Positions 31,879-41,495 of a stretch of DNA of 64,000 nucleotides are shown here, one piece after another. Source of the stretch: Scatomorpha sp040765295 (lineage in GTDB: Bacteria; Bacillota; Clostridia; Oscillospirales; Oscillospiraceae); contig JAXGSB010000001.1 of the NCBI GenBank assembly GCA_040765295.1, positions 1,116,001-1,180,000 of the forward strand, written 5' to 3'. Position numbers and translations under genes: made by a program. Numbering within the stretch: the stretch's first letter is position 1; each line of letters starts with the position of its first letter. A model generated the notes under the pieces. That model was not told the origin of the DNA. It did no database searches and worked only from the letters and a program-made list of their open reading frames with translations.

Positions 31879-33051
31879 ATGGATACGGACAAGAAGAGCG
31901 AATTTATACCTAATCTCACATTAACTCCAAATCAAAACACGGAAAGCGCTGTTGCAGTTGTTCAGCCATTGGAGGAGAAAAAAGAGGCCATAACAGATCT
32001 TAAAGAACTTAAAAACGAGGCTTTGGAGTTCGAACGTCTCTCTGAAGCCGAACAGACGGCAGTTAAGGAATTTTCTTCTAAAATTGACATACGGAATGCC
32101 GAGCAGATAATGAATTACGGTTCGGCCGCTCAAAAAAACATTTCCGAGTTTTCATCCGCGGCCCTCGGCAATGTCAAAACAAAAGATATGGACGAGATTG
32201 GCAAGGAAATTTCCGACTTGGTTGTTGAGCTTCGCGGTTTCAACTTTGACGAAAAAGAATCCAAAGGCTTGTTAGGTCTGTTTAAAAAAGCACGACAGTC
32301 GATTGAGTCGCTCAAAGCCCAGTATGAAAAGGCTGAGGTGAATGTCAACAAAATCGTCGAACAGCTTGAAAACCATGAAATCGTTCTTCTAAAAGACATT
32401 GCCCTTATGGACGCAATGTATGAGAAAAACCTACAATACTATAGAGAGCTGACGATGTATATAATTGCGGGAAAACTCCGTGTAAAGGAACTTTTAGAAG
32501 TTGAACTGCCCAAGTATCAAGCTAAGGCGAAAGAAACAGGCCTGGCCGAGGATGCTCAGGAAGCCAACGATTTCGCCAATTTAATCTCTCGCTTCGAAAA
32601 GAAAATTCACGATCTGGAACTTACTCGAATCGTTTCTATTCAGATGTCTCCTCAAATCCGTATGATTCAGTCGAACGACACGGTGATGGCCGAAAAAATC
32701 AGGAGCTCTATAGTAAATACAATCCCTCTTTGGAAGAGTCAGATGGTTTTGGCTCTTACAATGCAGCACTCACACAATGCAATGCATGCGCAACGTGAAG
32801 TTACAGATGTAACCAACATGCTTCTTGAAAAGAATGCGGAAAAACTGCGTCAAGGCAGTGTTGAGATTGCAAAAGAGTCTGAACGCAGCATCATCGACAT
32901 CGAGACCTTGCGGAAAGCCAATGAGGAGCTGATTGCCACTCTTGAGGATGTCAAGAAAATTCAGCAGGAAGGCAGAGATAAGCGAGCTAGGGCTGAGATG
33001 GAACTCACAAAGATTGAAGATGAGCTGAAAGCCAAGCTTCTTGAAATGTAA
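31879..33051 (+). CDS. TelA/toxic anion resistance family protein
   Basis: A 390-residue, mostly alpha-helical protein of the TelA (tellurite resistance) family, which is also linked to envelope stress and antimicrobial tolerance; the mechanism is not known. Family stretches include LGLFKKARQSIESLKAQYEKAE, KDIALMDAMYEKN, SIQMSPQIRMIQSNDTVMAEKI and IPLWKSQMVLAL. There is no membrane segment, and heptad-like helices suggest coiled coils. ATG 31879 follows AAAGGA. It forms a two-gene operon with the XpaC-like gene. Confidence 0.9.
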   Translation: MDTDKKSEFIPNLTLTPNQNTESAVAVVQPLEEKKEAITDLKELKNEALEFERLSEAEQTAVKEFSSKIDIRNAEQIMNYGSAAQKNISEFSSAALGNVKTKDMDEIGKEISDLVVELRGFNFDEKESKGLLGLFKKARQSIESLKAQYEKAEVNVNKIVEQLENHEIVLLKDIALMDAMYEKNLQYYRELTMYIIAGKLRVKELLEVELPKYQAKAKETGLAEDAQEANDFANLISRFEKKIHDLELTRIVSIQMSPQIRMIQSNDTVMAEKIRSSIVNTIPLWKSQMVLALTMQHSHNAMHAQREVTDVTNMLLEKNAEKLRQGSVEIAKESERSIIDIETLRKANEELIATLEDVKKIQQEGRDKRARAEMELTKIEDELKAKLLEM

Positions 33052-33071
33052 AATTAACCATTAAAAAGTTA

Positions 33072-33105
33072 GAGAGGGCGTCTCGCCCTCTCCGTTTTAT
33101 TTTAT
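33072..33105 (+). terminator. Terminator between telA and ligA
   Basis: A perfect 9-bp stem (33072-33080 / 33084-33092), loop TCT, then CGTTTTATTTTAT, 20 bp after telA. It overlaps the 3' end of convergent ligA. Confidence 0.8.
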
Positions 33106-35073
33106 CATTTCTTCAAGCTCATCTTCTTGCAATATTTTCACTCCCAGCTCTTTGGCTTTACCCAGCTTTGAGCCCGGGTTTTCGCCGACAACTAAAAAGT
33201 CGGTCTTTTTACTGACTGAGCTTTGTACTCTGGCTCCCCTTTCCTTTAGTAAATTCGAAATCTCATCTCTTGTAAAATTGTTCAAAGTTCCGCTGACAAC
33301 AAAGCTGATATTTTGCAGCTTACCTTCTCCCCGATTAAAGTGTTTGCTCTTAAATGAAACCCCGACCTCTCTCAACTTTCCCAATATATCCTCAATATTT
33401 TCCTGATGGAACCATTCGAAAATATATTTGGCTACAATGGGACCTATTCCGTGAATCTCCTGCAGTTCCTCTTCGGAGGCCATCATCAGAGCATCCAGGT
33501 CAGGGTATTTTTCAGCAAGAAGCTCGGCGACATGTCCTCCGCACTCCCTTATTCCGAATCCTGTTATCAGAGATGCAAGTCCTTTTTCTTTACTCTTTTC
33601 AATTTCATTGAGAAGATTTTCACTGGACTTTTCGCCCATTCTCTCTAAATTTATTAAGTCTCCTTTTTTCAGAAAATATATGTCGGAGAAATGCCTGACA
33701 AGACCTTTTTCAATTAACAAGGAAGAAAGCGCCTCGCCCAGGCCTTCTATATTCATTGCTCCCTTAGAAGCAAAATGCGTTAGTGTTCTTTTAAGCTGCA
33801 TTGGGCAGTCCGGATTTATACACCTGACGGCAGGGCCGTCGGGGTCCTTGTGAACTTCGCTGTGGCAAACAGGGCATTGACTTGGAAGCTTATATTTTGG
33901 AAGCTCACCCTTACGCAAACCCGGATTTACTCCTAAAACCTCAGGTATAATTTCCCCCGCTTTGCGAATTTTAACTATATCGCCTATGCGTATATCAAGT
34001 TTATCTATATAGTCTTGGTTGTGCAGGCTGGCGTGCATAACAGTTGTGCCGCCAAGGCTTACAGGGCTTAAAACAGCTCTGGGAGTTAAAACCCCTGTTC
34101 TTCCTACCTGGACCTCAATATCCAGTAAAAGTGTTTCTTTTTCCTCGGGAGGATATTTATAAGCAACAGCCCATCTGGGATATTTACTTGTCGTTCCAAT
34201 TTTTTCTCTTTGGCTCAGCGAATTGACTTTTATCACAGCACCGTCAATTCCATAGGAATAGTTTTCTCTGTTCTTATCTATAGTTTCAACTATTTCTATA
34301 CAATCATCCGGATTTGATGCAAGAACAGAATCAACTGTATCAAAGCCTTGTTCTTTAAGATAATTTATGGTTTCAAAGTGTGTAGAAAAGCTTAAACCGG
34401 ATATTTTTTGAATATTAAAGACCAAAAAATCCAAATTTCGGGCCTCAACTATCCTAGGGTCTAGCTGTCTCATTGTACCCGCCGCCGCATTTCTGGGGTT
34501 TGCAAAAAGGTTAAGGCCTTCTTCCTCCTGCTTTTTATTGAGAGCTTCAAAGTTTTCATCGGAAAGATACACTTCGCCGCGTACAACCAGTTCATCAATA
34601 CTTGTATTCAGGCGCTTTGGCAGCGATTTTATTGCTCTCAAATTTTCTGTGACATTCTCACCAACAATGCCGTCGCCTCTTGTTGCCCCTTCTGCAAACA
34701 TTCCGTTTTTATAGACAACGGAAATTGAAAGTCCGTCTATCTTGGGTTCGACACAATAATTAAGTTCGCCAAATCCGTTCTCCAGTTTAATTAAAAAATC
34801 GCTAAGCTCTTCATAAGAAAAAACATCCTGAAGGCTTTGCAAAGGATTTTCATGTTCAAATGGCGCAAAGCTGCTCTTTGCCGTTCCCCCTACTTTTTGT
34901 GTGGGCGAATCCGGAACTATAAGTTCAGGGTACTCTTCTTCCAATTCCTCGAGCTCGCGAAGCAGTCTATCGTATTCGAAGTCGGAAATAACAGGGGCAT
35001 CATTTTCATAGTATAGCTTGTTGTGCTTGTTTATTTCCGCTCTAAGCGCTTCAATTCTTTCTTCAACGCTCAT
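33097..35073 (-). CDS. ligA: NAD-dependent DNA ligase
   Basis: Seals nicks in replication and repair using NAD. The 658-residue protein has the Ia domain (HNKLYYENDAPVISDFEYD), the adenylated Lys111 in CVEPKIDGLS, RGDGIVGENVTEN, an OB fold, the four-Cys zinc finger (CPVCHSEVH...CINPDCP), the helix-hairpin-helix region, and a C-terminal BRCT domain (ISFVVSGTLNNFTRDEI). ATG 35073 overlaps the upstream stop by one base (TAATG), with GGAGG in place. Confidence 0.97.
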   Translation of the reverse strand: MSVEERIEALRAEINKHNKLYYENDAPVISDFEYDRLLRELEELEEEYPELIVPDSPTQKVGGTAKSSFAPFEHENPLQSLQDVFSYEELSDFLIKLENGFGELNYCVEPKIDGLSISVVYKNGMFAEGATRGDGIVGENVTENLRAIKSLPKRLNTSIDELVVRGEVYLSDENFEALNKKQEEEGLNLFANPRNAAAGTMRQLDPRIVEARNLDFLVFNIQKISGLSFSTHFETINYLKEQGFDTVDSVLASNPDDCIEIVETIDKNRENYSYGIDGAVIKVNSLSQREKIGTTSKYPRWAVAYKYPPEEKETLLLDIEVQVGRTGVLTPRAVLSPVSLGGTTVMHASLHNQDYIDKLDIRIGDIVKIRKAGEIIPEVLGVNPGLRKGELPKYKLPSQCPVCHSEVHKDPDGPAVRCINPDCPMQLKRTLTHFASKGAMNIEGLGEALSSLLIEKGLVRHFSDIYFLKKGDLINLERMGEKSSENLLNEIEKSKEKGLASLITGFGIRECGGHVAELLAEKYPDLDALMMASEEELQEIHGIGPIVAKYIFEWFHQENIEDILGKLREVGVSFKSKHFNRGEGKLQNISFVVSGTLNNFTRDEISNLLKERGARVQSSVSKKTDFLVVGENPGSKLGKAKELGVKILQEDELEEMIK

Positions 35074-36323
35074 TACTCTTCATCCTCCAAGATTTCATTA
35101 AAGGCATTTAAAATTCCGAGTTTGCCGGCTTCATAGGTGAGTGCCCCTTGTAAGAAAACCGAATAGGGCTCTCTCATAGGGGCATCTGCGGAAAGCTCTA
35201 TGGATGCCCCTTGGATAAAAGTTCCGGCAGCCATGATTACTTCGTCCTCATACCCGGGCATGAGATAAGGAACCGGACTTATAAATGAATCAACGGGAGA
35301 GCCGCTTTGAATACCCTTGCAGAACTTGATTATTTTATCAGGAGCCCCCAACTCAATGCACTGTATTATATCAGACCGCTTTGACTGAGAGCCGGGATGT
35401 GTTTTAAATCCTGTTTTTTCTGCAATGGCAGCAGCCAGATGTGCTGTTTTTAAGGCTTGAGCTGTAGTATGGGGCGCCATAAAAAAGCCCTGATAAAAGA
35501 GCCTGTTTTGGCCAAGGCTGGCACCTCCCTCGGCCCCTATTCCGGGAGCTGTGAGTCTGCTGCCCGCTTTTGTGATTAGCTCCTCTTTACCGACAATATA
35601 TCCGCCTGTAGTGGCGAGTCCTCCGCCGGGATTCTTAATAAGAGAGCCTGCCATAATATCGGCGCCAACTTCTGTCGGCTCTCTTTCTTCCGTAAACTCA
35701 CCGTAACAGTTATCGACGAAGACTACAGTATTGGGAGATATTTTTTTTACAAGTTCGCATAAGCTCTCTATTTCAGCTATGTTGAGAGTTTCTCTACTTG
35801 AGTATCCCTTTGACCTTTGGATTAAAACAGCAGCAGGGCGTAATTTAGAGAGCTTAGCTTTAATTTCTGCTAAATCTGCTCTGCCGCTGCTATCGATATC
35901 AACAAAGTCAAAGTTTATCCCATAATGCTTGAGCGATCCATGCTCATTTCCGCTTACACCGATTACGGTCTGTATAGTATCGTATGGCATTCCGACAAGA
36001 CTTAGCAAAGTATCGCCGGGATTTAATATGGCAAAGAGAGCGGCTGCTATTGCGTGAGTGCCGCTTACAAAGCCTGTTCGCACCAATGCCGCCTCAGCTG
36101 CAAAAACAGCAGCATAAACCTTATCCAGTGTATCTCTGCCCATATCGTTATAGCCGTAACCCGTTGTACCGGCAAAGTGAGCATCTGTTACCCTGTGCGT
36201 CTTAAAAGCAGATAAAACCTTGCTTGTATTAAAAAAAGCCGTATTATCAATATCCATAAATATTTCATTGAGCTCTTTTTCGGCTTTTTCCGCAATTTTC
36301 AATAAATTATCTTTGATATTCAT
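35073..36323 (-). CDS. Methionine gamma-lyase family protein (aluminium-resistance/YnbB-like)
   Basis: PLP-dependent Cys/Met-metabolism-type enzyme of 416 residues, in the group annotated as aluminium resistance proteins. It has FVSGTHAIAAALFA, FVDNCYGEFTE with the cofactor Asp, and the likely Schiff-base Lys in MAGSLIKNPGGGLATTGGY. The substrate is unknown; C-S lyase activity is only inferred from the fold. It overlaps the murD stop and the ligA start by one base each (TAATG), so the three genes form one unit. Confidence 0.87.
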   Translation of the reverse strand: MNIKDNLLKIAEKAEKELNEIFMDIDNTAFFNTSKVLSAFKTHRVTDAHFAGTTGYGYNDMGRDTLDKVYAAVFAAEAALVRTGFVSGTHAIAAALFAILNPGDTLLSLVGMPYDTIQTVIGVSGNEHGSLKHYGINFDFVDIDSSGRADLAEIKAKLSKLRPAAVLIQRSKGYSSRETLNIAEIESLCELVKKISPNTVVFVDNCYGEFTEEREPTEVGADIMAGSLIKNPGGGLATTGGYIVGKEELITKAGSRLTAPGIGAEGGASLGQNRLFYQGFFMAPHTTAQALKTAHLAAAIAEKTGFKTHPGSQSKRSDIIQCIELGAPDKIIKFCKGIQSGSPVDSFISPVPYLMPGYEDEVIMAAGTFIQGASIELSADAPMREPYSVFLQGALTYEAGKLGILNAFNEILEDEE

Positions 36324-37705
36324 TATTTAAAACTTAAAACCAGCTCTCTGAACAGTTCTCCGCGCTCCGCGAAATTATTAAATCTGTCGAAAGATGAGCA
36401 TCCCGGAGAAAGCAAAACAATATCTCCCCTTGTTGCAAGTTTTTTCGCTTCCAAAACCGCTGTTTCCAAATCGGCGGCAAAAATTACAGGCAGTTTTTCC
36501 GGTCGGTAAAAAATAGATGATTTGACTGCCGCTGCTATCTTTTCTGCTGTATCTCCTGTAACTATAAGGGCTTTAACTTTTTCTGAAATAACATCCGCAA
36601 GCTTATCAAACGGAATATTCTTGTCATGTCCGCCTGCTATTAGTATAGGTTTGGTCTTTACAGCATTTAGCCCGGCTATAGTTCTGCTTGGGCTTGATGC
36701 AATTGAGTCGTTTATATATGAAACTCCGTTAAATTTTCTAACAAGCTCGAGTCTATGCTTAACTCCCTTAAACTTCTGTGCAACCTTCCTGCATGTTTCA
36801 TCTGACACTATGCCTCTAAGAGCAGTAAACGCAGCCATGTAATTGGCTATGTTGTGATTTCCCGGGAGCAGTACAGAACCTGAAGGCATCAGCGCCTTTG
36901 AGATGTAATTTTTTGAGCAGTATATGGTGCCGTCGGTGCAGAAACAGCCTTCCCCTAGGGCCTGTTTCATACTGAAAAACCTGAGTTCTCCCTTTGCCTC
37001 TGCAGCAAAATCCATACAAATTGAATCGTCTGCATTCAGAACCAGAATATCATCTTCTTTTTGATTAATAAAAACCATTTTCTTCGAATCAATGTAGTCC
37101 TCATAACTTATGTGCTTATCTAAGTGATTTGGACTTACGTTTGTAATAAGCGCAATATGGGGTGAAACATTGATGCTGTGAAGCTGAAATGAAGACAGCT
37201 CGAGAACAACAAAATCCTCTTCGGCAATATCGTCAAGCTCACACAGCAGCGGTTTTCCTATGTTTCCGCCTAAGTGAACTCTATATCCCTCGGCTCGCAA
37301 AAGCTCTGCAATTATAGAAGAAGATGTTGTTTTTCCGTCTGACCCGGTTACAGCTATTATCTTTGCCGGGCAGAGATTCATAAAAACCTCCATCTCACTG
37401 GTTATTTTAGAGCCGGCTTGAACTGCGTTTTGCAGTTCCTTTTCTGTGGGCAGCACGCCGGGAGTTCTGAAAATAATATCGGAATCAATATTTTTTAAAT
37501 AGTCTTTCCCTAAGACAATCCCCGCCCCGCTTTCACTTAGCATGTTCAAAAAATCAGTATTCAGATTGTTTTTTTCATTTAGGTCTCTTAGAGTAAAAGC
37601 AATATCATTTTCTATAAACAGCTTTATAAGCGGCTTATTGCTAATTCCCATACCAATGACCGATATGGTCTTTGATTTAATACTGTTTAAAAATTTTTCG
37701 AGCAT
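36323..37705 (-). CDS. murD: UDP-N-acetylmuramoyl-L-alanine:D-glutamate ligase
   Basis: Adds D-glutamate to the peptidoglycan precursor. The 460-residue ligase has the Rossmann-like N-terminus (SVIGMGISNKPLIKLF), the ATP loop VTGSDGKTTSSS, LELSSFQLHSI, ITNVSPNHLDKH, the catalytic-domain NYMAAFTALRG and KGVKHRLELV. The start ATG 37705 has GAGGTG upstream; the frame runs on to 37903 but that stretch overlaps the RNase P RNA. It stands outside a dcw cluster. A minus-strand TTGATT-N17-TTTTAT pair may be its promoter, opposite the rnpB promoter. Confidence 0.95.
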   Translation of the reverse strand: MLEKFLNSIKSKTISVIGMGISNKPLIKLFIENDIAFTLRDLNEKNNLNTDFLNMLSESGAGIVLGKDYLKNIDSDIIFRTPGVLPTEKELQNAVQAGSKITSEMEVFMNLCPAKIIAVTGSDGKTTSSSIIAELLRAEGYRVHLGGNIGKPLLCELDDIAEEDFVVLELSSFQLHSINVSPHIALITNVSPNHLDKHISYEDYIDSKKMVFINQKEDDILVLNADDSICMDFAAEAKGELRFFSMKQALGEGCFCTDGTIYCSKNYISKALMPSGSVLLPGNHNIANYMAAFTALRGIVSDETCRKVAQKFKGVKHRLELVRKFNGVSYINDSIASSPSRTIAGLNAVKTKPILIAGGHDKNIPFDKLADVISEKVKALIVTGDTAEKIAAAVKSSIFYRPEKLPVIFAADLETAVLEAKKLATRGDIVLLSPGCSSFDRFNNFAERGELFRELVLSFK

Positions 37706-37750
37706 ATTTTCACCTCTGTATACCCGCTTGGAACGTGATTCATAAAAGAT

Positions 37751-37779
37751 TTGACAGATTACGCAATCAATAATAAAAT
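37751..37779 (+). promoter_or_regulatory. SigA promoter of RNase P RNA
   Basis: Consensus TTGACA (37751-37756), 17-bp spacer, TAAAAT (37774-37779). The predicted start, about 37786, agrees with the RNA's 5' helix. Confidence 0.8.
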
Positions 37780-37786
37780 TAATTAG

Positions 37787-38120
37787 CGTGAATTGAGCAG
37801 TCGCAAGCAAAAAGACGAAAGTGTTTGCTTGAGGAAAGTCCGGGCTCCACAGGGCAAGAATAACGGGTAACGCCCGCCAGGGGTAACCCTCGGACAAGTG
37901 CAACAGAAATATACCGCCGTTTTACGGTAAGGGTGGAAAAGTGAGGTAAGAGCTCACTCGTCGGGCGGAGACGTGCCGATGCTGTAAACTCTATTCGGAG
38001 CAACACCGTGGAGGGAAACTATGCCTGCCCGGCATTCCCGAGGAGGTGGCTTGAGCCTTTCGGCAACGAACGGCCTAGATAGATGACTGCTTTAAACAGA
38101 ATCCGGCTTATAGATTCACC
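37787..38120 (+). ncRNA. rnpB: RNase P RNA, bacterial
   Basis: Catalytic RNA that trims tRNA 5' leaders. The plus strand holds the conserved GAGGAAAGTCCGGGCTCC (P4 5' strand and flanks), GGGTAACGCCCG-type P-helices, and the matching 3' part GAATCCGGCTTATAGATTCAC; GTGAAT at 37789-37794 pairs with ATTCAC at 38114-38119 as P1. About 334 nt. It is transcribed against murD and yebC on both sides, from its own promoter to its own terminator. Ends are accurate to a few bases. Confidence 0.95.
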
Positions 38121-38122
38121 TA

Positions 38123-38155
38123 AAATAGCTGCTTTTTTAAGCAGCTATTTTTATT
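38123..38155. terminator. Terminator of rnpB (and probably of the yebC operon)
   Basis: A perfect 10-bp stem (38123-38132 / 38141-38150) with an 8-nt loop, 3 nt after rnpB, then TTATT. On the minus strand it lies at the yebC stop codon and ends in TTTTA, so it may work in both directions. Confidence 0.8.
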
Positions 38156-38885
38156 CATAGTTTTCCCAGTTGTGCCAGATTTCCTGTACGTCGTCATTGT
38201 CGTCAAACATGTCCAACATTTTTTGCATCAAAGCGGAGCTTTCTTCATCCAGCCTTATATAATTGTCCGGAACCATCTCAACTTGAGCTGAGAGAAATTT
38301 ATAACCCTTTTTTGTGAGATATTCCGCCATCTCATTGAAGTTCTCAGGCTCACTTGTAATTTCAAATATACTCTCATCAGATTGCATATCTTCGGCACCG
38401 GAATCGAGCGCATGCTCCAAGACGGTCTCCTCGTGCAATTCGCCGTCTTCATTATCTATTATGATTATTCCCTTTCTTTTAAATGACCAGGAAACACAAC
38501 CGCTTGTGCCCATATTTCCGCCATACTTATCGAAAGCATGTCTCACATCTGCGGCAGTCCGATTTCTGTTATCGGTAAGAGTTTCAACAATTATCGCAAC
38601 TCCGTTGGGACCATAACCTTCGTAGATTACGGTTTCAAAATTTTCGGAATTTCCGGCGCCGTATGCTTTCTCGATAGCGCGCTTTATATTGTCATTTGGC
38701 ATATTGGCCGCTCTGGCCTTTGTTATTACGGTTGCAAGCCTTGAGTTGGATTCCGGATTGGGTCCACCTCCCTCTTTGACTGCAACAAGTATTTCCTTTG
38801 CAATTTTTGTAAAGAGATTGGCTCTTTTGGCGTCCTGCGCTCCCTTTGTTTTTTGAATATTGTGCCATTTTGAATGACCTGCCAT
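38151..38885 (-). CDS. YebC/PmpR-family protein
   Basis: YebC proteins have been described as transcriptional regulators and, for some members, as factors helping ribosomes on proline runs. The 244-residue protein begins MAGHSKWHNIQKTKGAQDAKR, the family's invariant N-terminus, and has ARAANMPNDNIKRAIEKA and YEGYGPNGVAIIVE. ATG 38885 follows AAGGAG; the frame extends to 38939 inside rsgA, without homology. It is the last gene of the long cdaA-yebC run. Confidence 0.95.
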   Translation of the reverse strand: MAGHSKWHNIQKTKGAQDAKRANLFTKIAKEILVAVKEGGGPNPESNSRLATVITKARAANMPNDNIKRAIEKAYGAGNSENFETVIYEGYGPNGVAIIVETLTDNRNRTAADVRHAFDKYGGNMGTSGCVSWSFKRKGIIIIDNEDGELHEETVLEHALDSGAEDMQSDESIFEITSEPENFNEMAEYLTKKGYKFLSAQVEMVPDNYIRLDEESSALMQKMLDMFDDNDDVQEIWHNWENYE

Positions 38886-38904
38886 ACTAAATTCTCCTTT
38901 TATT

Positions 38905-39786
38905 TTACCACATGTTTTCCATCTGGTTTGCAATGTCAAAAAGTTTCACATAACTCTCATATCTTGATTGGCTTATAAGACCTCTGCTTACCGCCTCTTT
39001 TACTGCGCAATCAGGCTCGTTTAAATGTGCACATGGACTGAACCTGCATTCAGTTATAAAGGGGCGAAACTCCTTAAAATCAAACTGCAGCTCCTCTTTT
39101 TTCATTGGCAAACTTGCTTCGATATCAATCATGGAAAAGCCGGGCGTATCTGCAATTAAGCCATATCCCAAATCAAAAAGTTCTACCTCTCTGGTGGTGT
39201 GCCTGCCGCGCCAAGTTTTTTCACTTAACTCGTTTACTTTCCTTGAAAGTTTTGGATCCAGTGAGTTAAGTATGCTGGACTTTCCCACGCCGGAATTGCC
39301 CACAAATGCGGAACAACGATTCCTGAGCTCATTTTTAAGCTCATCCAAGCCAAAGCCCGTTACAGCGCTTGTGTGAATCACAACTATATCGGTAAGCTCA
39401 TATATTTTACTCAGTTCGTCTTCTGAATTCAAGTCAGCTTTATTTATGCAAAGCAAAACACAGGAATTGTTTCTTTCAGCAATAATCGAAATTTTATCTA
39501 TGAAAAAAGCTTCTGTCTTGGGTTTTTGTTCGCTGGCAACTATAACCAACTGATCTATATTCGCTATGGCCGGCCTTAAAAAAGAATTTTTTCTGGGGAG
39601 AATAGAAGTAATAAAGCCTCTATCGCCCTCTTCTTCCACAAATTCAGCATAATCCCCGACAAGAGGCTTCTCACCTCTATACTTAAATATACCCCTAGCT
39701 CTGCATTCTATAAGTCTGTTTTCATAAGACACATAGTAAAAGCCGCTTATTGCCTTAATAATCCTTCCTGTTTTCGGCATAATCAC
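38905..39786 (-). CDS. rsgA: RsgA, small ribosomal subunit biogenesis GTPase
   Basis: Circularly permuted GTPase checking late 30S assembly. The 293-residue protein has an OB fold, then G4 (INKAD) before G1 (GNSGVGKSSILN), G2/G3 (GRHTTREVELF, DTPGFS), and a C-terminal zinc knuckle (ECRFSPCAHLNEPDCAV). The start is GTG 39786, overlapping the prkC stop (GTGA), or ATG 39780 just behind it. Its position after prkC is the common Firmicute order. Confidence 0.95.
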   Translation of the reverse strand: MIMPKTGRIIKAISGFYYVSYENRLIECRARGIFKYRGEKPLVGDYAEFVEEEGDRGFITSILPRKNSFLRPAIANIDQLVIVASEQKPKTEAFFIDKISIIAERNNSCVLLCINKADLNSEDELSKIYELTDIVVIHTSAVTGFGLDELKNELRNRCSAFVGNSGVGKSSILNSLDPKLSRKVNELSEKTWRGRHTTREVELFDLGYGLIADTPGFSMIDIEASLPMKKEELQFDFKEFRPFITECRFSPCAHLNEPDCAVKEAVSRGLISQSRYESYVKLFDIANQMENMW

Positions 39787-41480
39787 GGTGTATCAGGCTT
39801 GGGTCCCAATGATACCCAGAGATAAATTTTACAATATTCCTCTATTTGTTCATAAGCAGGCTGGCTTTGTTTAATAACTGTTCCCGCATCGAACTCACTG
39901 TAAAGGTAGGTTGTGTCGACATATACCAAGTTGACTGATTTGATTCTCTCTATGGCCTTTTGCTCCATCATACCGACCAGATTCGGCATCGTCACTTCCT
40001 TCTTTGACGGACCGGAACTCACAGTTATATAAACAGTAGAGCCTGATGAGAGTTCTTCGCCTGCCGCAGGGCTGGTTTTTATTACAAAGTCCTCTTTTTT
40101 GCTCTCAGAGGCTTCAAAGATCAGGTCAACAACAAATCCTGCTCTTTGTAGTTCAAGAGTGGCCTCTTGGTATTGTTTGCTTACAACATCCGGAACCTTC
40201 GATAATATTATGCCTGTGCTGACAGTAAGTTCAATATGTACGCCTTCCGGAGAGATCATTATGCTCCTGTCTGCCTCAGGCTTTTGAGAAATAATGAGAC
40301 CGTCGACCTTCTCAGGATCTACAACATATTTTATATCAAACTTATATAGCTTTTTATATTCTTGAGAGTTGATAACATCGTCATAAAGTAAATTGACAAA
40401 ATTAGGTATTTGAACTCTTTCGGCATCACTGAAAATATCTCTAAGCAAGAATGTCCACAGAAAAACAAACATCAAGACAATAAATACCAAGACGCCGAAC
40501 GCACCGGACATAATACTTACTTTTCGGGCCCTCTTCCTTTTCTGTATATATTTTTCCTTGCTGAGCTCCCCCGCTCGGATTATTGGATTGACATTTGAAA
40601 TCCGAGCCTCAATGTCACCTTCTCCGCTGTAGATCAGTCTCGGGTTTTGGCGTCTGAATTCATCCAGATCTTCCAAGAGCTCTGTAACAGACTGATATCT
40701 TTTATCTATCTCGCTCTCCATTGCCTTTGCGCATATCCCCGAGAGTCTCTTAGGTATACTCTTATCAATTTCGTGAGGAGGAACCAGGTCGCCTGAAATA
40801 TGCGCTTTTGCCATCTCATCATCAGTTTCCGCAGTATATGGGAGTCTGCCTGTAAGCATCTCATACATCAGTACGCCCAGAGAGTATATGTCGCTTCTGC
40901 TGTCGGGAGCCATACCTCTAATTTGTTCGGGAGATATGTACTTTATTGAACCCAGAGCATATTGTGAGTGCACAGATGCCACATTTTCGAGGGCAGATAT
41001 ACCGAAGTCCGCAACCTTAATAGTGCCATCCTTTAATACCATTATGTTTTGCGGCTTTATATCTCTGTGTACAACACCTTTTGAATGCGCGTGCTCCAAG
41101 GCTTTTGAAATCTGATTTACAAAATATATGGTTTGTTTAAGATTGAGCTTTCCTACATTGGAAATGTACTGTTTGAGGGTAACACCTTCTATGAGTTCCA
41201 TAACTATATAGTTAATATTGTCTGATATACTTGTATCATAAACAGAAACTATATTGGGATGGGAAAGCATGGCAACAGCTTTTGCTTCAGTTTGAAATGC
41301 CTTTAAAAGTTCCTTTTCCTTAAGCATCTCGTCCTTCAGTATTTTAATTGCGACATACCTGTTAAGTCTGTTGCATTGAGCCTTGTATACGATAGCCATA
41401 CCGCCCATACCCAACACATCACTTATATAATATCTATTGTCCAGGACTTTTCCCAGATATTTTTTAGTGTTCTCATCCAT
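39783..41480 (-). CDS. prkC: PrkC/Stk-type membrane Ser/Thr protein kinase with PASTA domains
   Basis: Kinase sensing muropeptides or lipid II. The 565-residue protein has the Gly loop LGMGGMAIVYKA, VAIKILK, the catalytic GVVHRDIKPQN, VADFGIS, a juxtamembrane basic stretch, one membrane segment (about 327-348, FGVLVFIVLMFVFLWTFLL), and three extracellular PASTA repeats (VQIPNFVN..., SKVPDVVS..., VTMPNLVG...). ATG 41480 is preferred; GTG 41489 is in frame just upstream. It follows the phosphatase prpC by 15 bp, the usual antagonistic pair. Confidence 0.95.
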   Translation of the reverse strand: MDENTKKYLGKVLDNRYYISDVLGMGGMAIVYKAQCNRLNRYVAIKILKDEMLKEKELLKAFQTEAKAVAMLSHPNIVSVYDTSISDNINYIVMELIEGVTLKQYISNVGKLNLKQTIYFVNQISKALEHAHSKGVVHRDIKPQNIMVLKDGTIKVADFGISALENVASVHSQYALGSIKYISPEQIRGMAPDSRSDIYSLGVLMYEMLTGRLPYTAETDDEMAKAHISGDLVPPHEIDKSIPKRLSGICAKAMESEIDKRYQSVTELLEDLDEFRRQNPRLIYSGEGDIEARISNVNPIIRAGELSKEKYIQKRKRARKVSIMSGAFGVLVFIVLMFVFLWTFLLRDIFSDAERVQIPNFVNLLYDDVINSQEYKKLYKFDIKYVVDPEKVDGLIISQKPEADRSIMISPEGVHIELTVSTGIILSKVPDVVSKQYQEATLELQRAGFVVDLIFEASESKKEDFVIKTSPAAGEELSSGSTVYITVSSGPSKKEVTMPNLVGMMEQKAIERIKSVNLVYVDTTYLYSEFDAGTVIKQSQPAYEQIEEYCKIYLWVSLGPKPDTP

Positions 41481-41495
41481 TACATTCACCAGTTT

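Noticed and set aside
37706..37903. N-terminal extension of murD
   Set aside because: It overlaps the RNase P RNA and its promoter, shows no homology, and ATG 37705 has a good ribosome binding site with the family N-terminus right after it.
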